Shown: in pieces, positions 51,139 through 56,576 of the stretch | How the letters are laid out: every line of letters begins with the position of its first letter | Position numbering within the stretch: the stretch's first letter is position 1 | Assembly: GCA_043809365.1 (NCBI GenBank) | Contig: JAZDDW010000003.1 | Coordinates: forward strand, 1-56,576 | Direction of reading: 5' to 3' | DNA length: 56,576 bases | From: CAJAUT01 sp043809365 | GTDB taxonomy: Bacteria; Patescibacteriota; Microgenomatia; UBA1400; UBA12108 | The notes under the pieces: generated by a model | Told to the model about the DNA's origin: nothing | The model's input: only the letters and a program-made list of their open reading frames with translations | Database searches by the model: none | Made by a program: the position numbers and the translations under genes

Positions 51139-52772
51139 AAATAAATCTTCTCCTCATCTTATCCGGCGTCTTACTTATTGTAATCCCTGCTTACCCCAAG
51201 CTTCCTCTAGCCGATCTCATGGAGGGCTATATTGTCCGACTGCGCCTCGAAGATATCTTGGTCTTGTTCACTTTTCTTGTATATCTTGTCCAACTCTTGC
51301 GCCGTAAAATCACTTTCCCCAAGAATATTGTCGCCAAATTTATCGTTGCCTACCTTGTGTTTGGTTTTCTCTCTACTCTTAGTGCTCTGTTTATCACCCA
51401 CACCGTTCCCCTCATACAGCAACACATCTTTAAACTCTACTTGCATTTTTTCCGTCGGGTCGAGTATTTTTCTCTCTTCTTCATCGCCTACTCCGCCATC
51501 CGTACTCGGAAAGACATCTTGACTCTCCTCAAAATCAGTGGCATTACTCTCCTTGCCGTGGTGATCTATGGTTATGGCCAAAAATATTTCTTGTGGCCAG
51601 CTTTCTCCACCATGAACCGCGAGTTCAGCAAGGGGGCACGACTTTATTTGACCGCTAACTCACGCGTCATGAGTACCTTTGCCGGTCACTACGACTATGC
51701 CGCCTATCTCATGATGTCCCTTTCCCTGATTGTGGCTTATATCTGGACCAATAAAAAATGGTGGTCCAACGTCTTAATCATTGGCTTTGGTCTCGCGGTT
51801 TACTGGTCGCTCATCTTAACCGCTTCGCGCACCTCCTTTATCGGTTATCTCGTGGGGATCTCCGTTGTGGCCCTGATACTGCGTCAACTCCCAACAAAAA
51901 TACATGTCTTTTGGCGCTGGCTGGGAGTCATGGTAGTTAGTTTTGCCATCATGCTCACCATGGGAGATTTGTCAGATCGATTTTTCCAGGTTATCCGCAA
52001 TCCAGATCTCATTATTCATGATATTACCCAAGTAACCCCAATCAAAAGAGAGTGGATAGAGAACCCCCTTTCTCTCTTTAGCTCTTCCCTAAGTTCCTAT
52101 GGCGACAAATTATTAGCCATGCGTCAAAAATTAAATTCCAGTCTCGCCACCCCTCCACCCAACTCGCTCTCTACTGACGAAATTGAAAAAGTAGCCGCCC
52201 TCTCTGACGCCCCTCCCTCTACCACTCCCCCACTCCCACCTGACGTCTCCTTGGCCGAAGATGCCTTCCGTAAAGAGCAAGAAGCTTTGCAAAATGCTCC
52301 TTCGCCTTCCCCTGGCTCCGGTTACTCCCCCAACGCTCTCAAATATGGACTCTCTGTAGCGATTAGACTTGATGCTCTTTGGCCAAGAGCCAGAGACGCC
52401 TTCTGGCGTAATCCCTTACTTGGTTCCGGGTATTCCACGCTTACTAAAGTGGAGAACGAAGAATTTACCCAGGCCGAATCTACCGACAACGATTACTTGC
52501 GCATGCTCGGGGAGACCGGACTACTAGGAACCCTTACCTTCCTCGCGATTCCTCTTCTTGTAGCCTTCTACGGGTACCGTCTCGCTCACGATCCACGGGA
52601 AAAACACTTTAGCTTTTTCGGGTTAGCGATGATCGGAGTTGTCATTAGTCTCTTGGTCAACGCTACATATATCGATGTCTTTGAATCCAGTAAGATCGCC
52701 TATCTGTTCTGGATGATGTGCGCGCTTGTGGTGCGTGCCAACGAATTGAGGCCTCATGACGAAGCTACTTAG
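51135..52772 (+). CDS. O-antigen polymerase/ligase-like membrane protein (Wzy/WaaL family)
   Basis: The 545-residue protein has about ten spans and the Wzy_C-type region SWSLILTASRTSFIGYLVG, RLDALWPRARDAFWRNPLLGSGYSTL and STDNDYLRMLGETGLLG. The position often held by His in WaaL ligases (HN-x-L) is D-N-D-Y-L here, so polymerase is at least as likely as ligase. Between about residues 308 and 402 lies a Pro/Ser/Thr-rich insert in the large outer loop. It would join or polymerise lipid-linked glycan at the outer membrane face. ATGA coupling links it to the GT2 gene. Confidence 0.85.
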   Translation: MKINLLLILSGVLLIVIPAYPKLPLADLMEGYIVRLRLEDILVLFTFLVYLVQLLRRKITFPKNIVAKFIVAYLVFGFLSTLSALFITHTVPLIQQHIFKLYLHFFRRVEYFSLFFIAYSAIRTRKDILTLLKISGITLLAVVIYGYGQKYFLWPAFSTMNREFSKGARLYLTANSRVMSTFAGHYDYAAYLMMSLSLIVAYIWTNKKWWSNVLIIGFGLAVYWSLILTASRTSFIGYLVGISVVALILRQLPTKIHVFWRWLGVMVVSFAIMLTMGDLSDRFFQVIRNPDLIIHDITQVTPIKREWIENPLSLFSSSLSSYGDKLLAMRQKLNSSLATPPPNSLSTDEIEKVAALSDAPPSTTPPLPPDVSLAEDAFRKEQEALQNAPSPSPGSGYSPNALKYGLSVAIRLDALWPRARDAFWRNPLLGSGYSTLTKVENEEFTQAESTDNDYLRMLGETGLLGTLTFLAIPLLVAFYGYRLAHDPREKHFSFFGLAMIGVVISLLVNATYIDVFESSKIAYLFWMMCALVVRANELRPHDEAT

Positions 52773-54168
52773 TCTCGTTCTCATCCTGGGTCTATTTATT
52801 TGGGTCAGAACTTATCGGCTCAATACTCCCCTAGCTGATTGGCACAGTTGGCGTCAAGCTGACACGGCGGCCGTGGCTCGTAATTTTATTCAAGAGAGAT
52901 TTAACTTGCTCTATCCCCAGTCTGATTCGCTTTGGTCTCTCTCTCCTACCCAGCTCCCCAATCCCCATCGTTATTTTATGAACGAATTTCCGCTCTACAA
53001 TGCAACTGTTGCTCTCATCTACCAATATGTCGGTATTAACCATGTTTACGGACGTCTCGTTAGTATCGCGGTCTCTGCCCTCGGGGCACTCTACCTCTTT
53101 CTCTTAGTCCAAAAGTTACTCGGCTTCCCCACCGCCATTACTTCGTTACTCTATTACTCCTTGCTCCCCTTTAACATTTATTACAACAGGGTATTCATGC
53201 CCGATCCCACTTTTGCGGCACTCTCGATTATCACTCTCTATTACACTGTTTCTTGGACTGCCTCGCGCAAACTCTCAGATGGAATCTTGATGATGGTTAC
53301 CTTTGCCCTGGCAACCCTAGTCAAGCCTTATGCAATCTTTATGGCACTCCCCATGGTCTATTGGGTCATCCGCAATCGTGGACTCGAAGTTTTCCGCCAC
53401 ATCAGTACCTACCTCCTTGTCCTTGGCGCTATTCTGCCTCTCGTCCTCTGGCGTTATCATTTGAGCCTGCACCCAGAGGGATCATTTGCGACCGGCTGGT
53501 TACTGAACGGGGACAAAATCCGCTTTACCGGCGCCTTCTTCCGTTGGCTCATCTTTGATCGCTTGAACCGACTGGTCTTTGCTACCGGGGGATTTGTTCT
53601 GTTTATGGTAGGCCTATTTACCGCTCATCTTAAGAAGAATACTTCTCTTTTTTTCGTCTGGACGCTTGCCATCTTTCTCTACTTTACAATTTTTGCTAAA
53701 GGTAATGTCAATCATGATTACTACCAATTACCGATTGTTGCCCCTGGCGTAGTTCTTTGTGTGATTGGAGCTACCAACCTCATTAATCATGCAAAAACTC
53801 GTTTCTCACGATGGCTCAACAGCTCTCTCGCTCTCTCGCTCTTAATCATCTCCCTCGCCTTCGGTTGGTTTGAAGTGCGCGGATACTTTAACATTAACAA
53901 TCCAGCGATTGTTGCCGCGGGTCAGGCGGTAGATCAACTCTTGCCAGAGGATGCGGTGGTGATTGCGCCCTATCAGGGCGATCCTGCTTTCCTTTATCAA
54001 ACCAACCGCAACGGCTGGCCTATCGGCGGCAATATCGAGGAGCGGATGGCAAATGGTGCCACTTACTATGTGACAACTAGTCGCGACGGTGAATATCAAG
54101 AACTTAAGAACAAATACACGCTCCTATTTGAAAACGACACCTACTCTATTATCCAACTGGTACCATAA
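52756..54168 (+). CDS. GT39/ArnT-like multi-pass membrane glycosyltransferase
   Basis: The 470-residue protein has a first span, then the HSWRQADTAAVARNFI motif (about 30-45, acid D36) that marks a large GT39-like group, NEFPLYNATVALIYQYVG, about ten spans and a soluble tail of about 80 residues. It would use a polyprenyl-linked sugar at the outer face. It starts 17 bases before the stop of the polymerase gene, so both should be co-translated. Substrate unknown. Confidence 0.82.
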   Translation: MTKLLSLVLILGLFIWVRTYRLNTPLADWHSWRQADTAAVARNFIQERFNLLYPQSDSLWSLSPTQLPNPHRYFMNEFPLYNATVALIYQYVGINHVYGRLVSIAVSALGALYLFLLVQKLLGFPTAITSLLYYSLLPFNIYYNRVFMPDPTFAALSIITLYYTVSWTASRKLSDGILMMVTFALATLVKPYAIFMALPMVYWVIRNRGLEVFRHISTYLLVLGAILPLVLWRYHLSLHPEGSFATGWLLNGDKIRFTGAFFRWLIFDRLNRLVFATGGFVLFMVGLFTAHLKKNTSLFFVWTLAIFLYFTIFAKGNVNHDYYQLPIVAPGVVLCVIGATNLINHAKTRFSRWLNSSLALSLLIISLAFGWFEVRGYFNINNPAIVAAGQAVDQLLPEDAVVIAPYQGDPAFLYQTNRNGWPIGGNIEERMANGATYYVTTSRDGEYQELKNKYTLLFENDTYSIIQLVP

Positions 54169-54200
54169 CTTTATGACTTTACGACGTTATGACTTTCAAC
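54169..54200 (+). repeat. Four degenerate 8-bp repeats in the gap before a GT4 gene
   Basis: Units CTTTATGA, CTTTACGA, CGTTATGA and CTTTCAAC fill almost the whole 36-base gap between the GT39-like and GT4 genes. It is a different unit length and sequence from the heptamer repeat. No start codon or clear ribosome site is inside. Confidence 0.6.
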
Positions 54201-54204
54201 TACT

Positions 54205-55392
54205 ATGAAAGTCCTCATGCTTACACCATATCTTCCGTACCCACTTGTCTCCGGTGGCCAGATCCGCACCTACAATCTCCTCAAACATTTATCTCTTCAT
54301 CATGACATCACCTTGTTTGCGCTCATCAAAGACGATAGTGAGAGGCAGTACCTGTCCGAATTGAAGAAATATTGTCGCCACATAGAGTTCTTCAAACGTA
54401 CCAAAAACCCCTTTGTGCTTCGCAACATCCTACTGGCCGGCTTTTCTCCATATCCTTTTGTGGTAACTCGAAACCTCCCCCTCGGCATGAAACGCTCTGT
54501 CCAAGCCGAGTTGGCTCGCTCGCGTTACGATCTCATCCACGCCGAGACCTTTTACATGATGCCCAATATTCCAGGCACCCTAGTCCCCATCATCTTAGCC
54601 GAGCAAACTATCGAGTACCTGGGGTATCAAGATTATATGAAAAAGTCCAATCTAATTCTTCGCCCCATCTTGGCAATCGATGTGATGAAAATAAAGTATT
54701 GGGAGCGTTATTTCTGGCGCAAAGCCGACAAATTGATCACCATGTCGGAGGAAGACAAAACCTTTATCGAACGCGAACTGGGTGAGTCCACGAGTACGAG
54801 CGTGGTCGCCAATGGAGTCGATCTTAAATTTTTCTCTGAAGTCAAAAAACGCTTGCCTGTTGACCCCACCGTGCTCTTTGTCGGGACTTTCAAGTGGCTT
54901 CCCAATATCGAAGCTGTAGAAGAAATTGTGCACAAAATCTGGCCTCTTATTTTGAATCGACTCCCGATGGCCAAGCTCAAAATCGTAGGTTTCTCCCCAA
55001 CCGCCAAAATTCAAGCTTACGGGGAAGACAAGAGTATCGAGGTTTTGGGTGGCATCGATGATATCAGAGACGCCTTCGCTTCCTCTCACATCCTCCTTGC
55101 CCCCATCAGGAGTGGCAAGGGAACTAGGTACAAGGTCTTGGAAGCCATGATTACCGGAACTCCAGTTGTGGCTACCACGCTGGCTGTCGAAGGACTTGAT
55201 CTGCAAAACGGTCAAGAAGTGCTCATCGCCGATACTTCCTCTGGCCTGGCAGATGCTGCCGTTACGCTCCTCACAGACCGATCACTGCAGCTCAAGTTAA
55301 GTAGGGCAGGGGAGGCTATTGTACGTCGCGGCTATAGCTGGGATATCATCGCCAAGGACTTGGACAAAGTCTATAAAGAGTTTAAATCATGA
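54205..55392 (+). CDS. GT4 family glycosyltransferase
   Basis: The 395-residue protein starts MKVLMLTPYLPYPLVSGGQIRTYNLL with the GG-Q-IR loop, has YDLIHAETFYM near 113, ADKLITMSEEDKTFI, VLFVGTFKWLPNIEAV, and ILLAPIRSGKGTRYKVLEAMITGTPVVAT. The donor-site Glu is in the RYKVLEAM context rather than E-x7-E, as in the group related to exopolysaccharide/PEP-CTERM sugar transferases. It starts 4 bases after the 8-bp repeat and ends in ATGA coupling with the GT2 gene. Confidence 0.87.
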   Translation: MKVLMLTPYLPYPLVSGGQIRTYNLLKHLSLHHDITLFALIKDDSERQYLSELKKYCRHIEFFKRTKNPFVLRNILLAGFSPYPFVVTRNLPLGMKRSVQAELARSRYDLIHAETFYMMPNIPGTLVPIILAEQTIEYLGYQDYMKKSNLILRPILAIDVMKIKYWERYFWRKADKLITMSEEDKTFIERELGESTSTSVVANGVDLKFFSEVKKRLPVDPTVLFVGTFKWLPNIEAVEEIVHKIWPLILNRLPMAKLKIVGFSPTAKIQAYGEDKSIEVLGGIDDIRDAFASSHILLAPIRSGKGTRYKVLEAMITGTPVVATTLAVEGLDLQNGQEVLIADTSSGLADAAVTLLTDRSLQLKLSRAGEAIVRRGYSWDIIAKDLDKVYKEFKS

Positions 55393-56318
55393 AACCAAAT
55401 CATCGACCATCGACCATCGACCATCGACCATTAATCAGTATTATTATTCTCAACTACAATGCCAAAGAATTCTTGCGGCAAACCCTCAAATCAGTCCTCT
55501 CACAAAAAGGTCTCCAAATTGAAACTATTGTAGTCGACAATAACTCGACTGATTCCTCCCATGCCATGGTGAGCAAAAAATTCCCGAGTGTGAAATGGGT
55601 AGGGCGCGATACCTCCATCGGTTTTTCTTCCGGGAATAATGCAGGCTTGCCTGCCGCCCACGCTGATACGATCCTCTTCCTCAATCCCGATGCCAGTTTT
55701 ACGAAACCCAACGATCTCAAGCGCTGCTACGACAAAATCTGGAGCGATGAGACAATCGGAGCCTTGACTGCCCGAGTCAATCTCGTCCTCACCGGCGGGA
55801 TCGATGAAACTTGTCATCGTGGTTTCCCCACTCCTTGGGCAGCCCTGACCCATTTTTTTGGTTTCTCCAAGTTGTTCCCCAACATCCCACTCTTTAATCA
55901 ATATACCAAGAGGTACTTGGGGTATACAGAGGAGCATGAAATTGATGCGGTCGGCGGGATGTTTATGCTCATGCGTCGATCAGTCGGGGAGCAAGTTGGC
56001 TGGTGGGACGAAGACTTCCCCCTATACGGTGAAGATTTGGATTTCTGCTATCGCCTCCATGAGGCTGGCTATCGCAATCTCTACTATCCCCAAGTTACCG
56101 TACTGCACTACAAGGGTGTCTCCACCGGGATGAGCAAGCAAAGCGCCAAGGTCACCACCGCCAAAAAAGAAACCATCCGCCATGTCAAGGGCTGGTCGAT
56201 TCAGGCCATGCGTTTGTTTTACGACAAACACTATAAGCAAAAATACCCCTTCTTCATCACCTGGCTCGTCCACCTCGGGATTCGCCTTATGTACTTCCGC
56301 CGTGTGACCCTGGCGTAA
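55389..56318 (+). CDS. GT2 family glycosyltransferase with repeat-derived N-terminus
   Basis: The 309-residue protein starts within ATGA overlap. Its residues 5-16 (HRPSTIDHRPLI) come from the heptamer repeat at 55401, after which the normal GT2 start follows: SIIILNYNAKEFL, VVDNNSTDSS, GFSSGNNAG, FLNPDASF (metal site N-P-D), and LYGEDLDFCYRLHEAGY. It is rhamnosyltransferase-like by motif style. A short hairpin follows the stop but without a T run. It probably adds one sugar on the cytosolic side. Confidence 0.87.
   Translation: MKPNHRPSTIDHRPLISIIILNYNAKEFLRQTLKSVLSQKGLQIETIVVDNNSTDSSHAMVSKKFPSVKWVGRDTSIGFSSGNNAGLPAAHADTILFLNPDASFTKPNDLKRCYDKIWSDETIGALTARVNLVLTGGIDETCHRGFPTPWAALTHFFGFSKLFPNIPLFNQYTKRYLGYTEEHEIDAVGGMFMLMRRSVGEQVGWWDEDFPLYGEDLDFCYRLHEAGYRNLYYPQVTVLHYKGVSTGMSKQSAKVTTAKKETIRHVKGWSIQAMRLFYDKHYKQKYPFFITWLVHLGIRLMYFRRVTLA
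55401..55435 (+). repeat. Heptamer repeat, copy 7 (5 units, most regular)
   Basis: Four perfect CATCGAC units and one CATTAAT unit encode residues 5-16 of the GT2 gene that starts at 55389. This is the most uniform copy, suggesting recent expansion or insertion. Confidence 0.88.
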
Positions 56319-56343
56319 CTTACAACCCTCGGGGTTCATAAGG

Positions 56344-56349
56344 TATACT
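56344..56349 (+). promoter_or_regulatory. -10 box before the last GT4 gene
   Basis: TATACT lies 6 bases before the ATG at 56356, in a 37-base gap. The transcript should be leaderless. Confidence 0.5.
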
Positions 56350-56355
56350 TTCACT

Positions 56356-56576
56356 ATGAATATTGCTATTGATGCACGGTTTTACGGGAGTGAGCATACT
56401 GGTCTTGGCAGATACACCACCAACGTCCTCAAGTACCTGCCTCACCACCTACAGGGTCGGACCCTGAAGGTTCTTCTGCGGCAAAAATACTTTGATACCC
56501 TCAAGCTGCCAACCAACTGCGAGGGTGTCCTTTGTGAGCTCCCTCATTATTCCTTCGCCGAGCAAATCTTCCTTCC
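56356..56576 (+). CDS. GT4 family glycosyltransferase (3' truncated by window edge)
   Basis: The frame is open from the ATG to the window end (73 full codons). The N-terminus MNIAIDARFYGSEHTGLGRYTTNVL is the classic opening of GT4 mannosyltransferase-like enzymes (IDAR-loop with GLGRYT). The donor-binding half lies outside the window. It begins a new transcript with its own -10 box. Confidence 0.85.
   Translation, partial: MNIAIDARFYGSEHTGLGRYTTNVLKYLPHHLQGRTLKVLLRQKYFDTLKLPTNCEGVLCELPHYSFAEQIFL

Noticed and set aside
54652..55215. 187-residue open frame antisense to the GT4 gene at 54205
   Set aside because: It is fully covered by a clear GT4 domain on the other strand and has no recognisable motif; likely a shadow frame.
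6783..55435. Heptamer arrays considered as CRISPR repeats
   Set aside because: Units are 7 bases, directly adjacent with no spacers, and lie in coding sequence; no cas genes are present.
56324..56336. AACCC-TCG-GGGTT hairpin after the GT2 gene as a terminator
   Set aside because: The stem is 5 bp with no following T run, so it does not meet the usual intrinsic terminator form.
56452..56466. Perfect 15-base inverted repeat (CAGGGTC-G-GACCCTG) in the last GT4 gene
   Set aside because: It lies in coding sequence with a 1-base loop and fits ordinary codons; no regulatory context is visible.
1..56576. tRNA, rRNA, riboswitch or insertion-sequence features
   Set aside because: Gaps between genes are too short for them, and I saw no transposase, cloverleaf or rRNA-like stretch; a covariance-model scan was not possible here.

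Overview
The window is one dense surface-polysaccharide and glycoprotein-type gene region with about 50 protein genes and no RNA genes, CRISPR arrays or insertion sequences that I could see. Gaps between genes are under 50 bases, and many neighbours overlap by 4 bases (ATGA). No stretch above 300 bases lacks a gene. The gene content suggests a Candidate Phyla Radiation (Patescibacteria) bacterium, most likely Microgenomates-like. The grounds are many single-copy-looking GT-C membrane proteins, DUF2079, PTPS-related membrane proteins and GT2/GT4 enzymes, tiny intergenic gaps, and -10 boxes placed almost on the start codons. This assignment is an inference; there is no marker gene in the window.

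Layout. 1-16.4 kb (+): a run of GT4, GT2 and GT-C membrane enzymes, including GT2/PIG-V-like and PTPS-like/methyltransferase fusions. 16.4-17.8 kb (+): an ABC-2 polysaccharide exporter (permease and ATPase). 17.8-20.2 kb (-): a radical SAM protein and a polysaccharide pyruvyl transferase. 20.2-26.9 kb (+): a methyltransferase, a GT32/GT92-like fusion, a PAPS-reductase-like PP-loop protein, a sulfatase-fold protein and a GT4/GT2 fusion. 26.9-29.1 kb (+): a Fic protein translationally coupled to UDP-GlcNAc 2-epimerase (wecB), behind the only consensus -35/-10 promoter I found, with three tandem 10-bp repeats. 29.1-31.5 kb: a divergent methyltransferase and DUF2079 protein. 31.5-41.7 kb (-): a nine-gene, more AT-rich cassette (methyltransferases, a HAD/ATP-grasp fusion, deacetylase, GT2, an SDR/Gfo-Idh-MocA fusion, an unknown protein, GT-C, FAD oxidoreductase). 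41.7-43.9 kb (+): membrane protein, cupin, DegT aminotransferase. 43.8-46.1 kb (-): a polyprenol-sugar synthase-like GT2 and a PTPS-like membrane protein. 46.1-56.6 kb (+): GT-C, GT4, acyltransferase, O-antigen polymerase/ligase-like and more GTs.

How it fits together (inference): soluble GT2/GT4 enzymes and polyprenol-phosphate sugar synthases would make lipid-linked donors and chains. Some 13 GT-C proteins would transfer sugars outside the membrane. The ABC-2 pair would export a chain and the Wzy/WaaL-like protein polymerise or ligate it. WecB, the DegT aminotransferase, the SDR/Gfo fusion, methyltransferases, deacetylase, pyruvyl transferase and acetyltransferase would diversify the sugars.

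The most unusual signals are: (1) a degenerate heptamer repeat (CATTGAC-like) in seven places, always inside or at the edges of coding sequence and with the potential TGA stop removed; (2) a -10 hexamer 6-9 bases before the start codon at most operon heads, predicting leaderless mRNAs; (3) the Fic-wecB unit; (4) the AT-rich 10-kb minus-strand cassette with two enzyme fusions.
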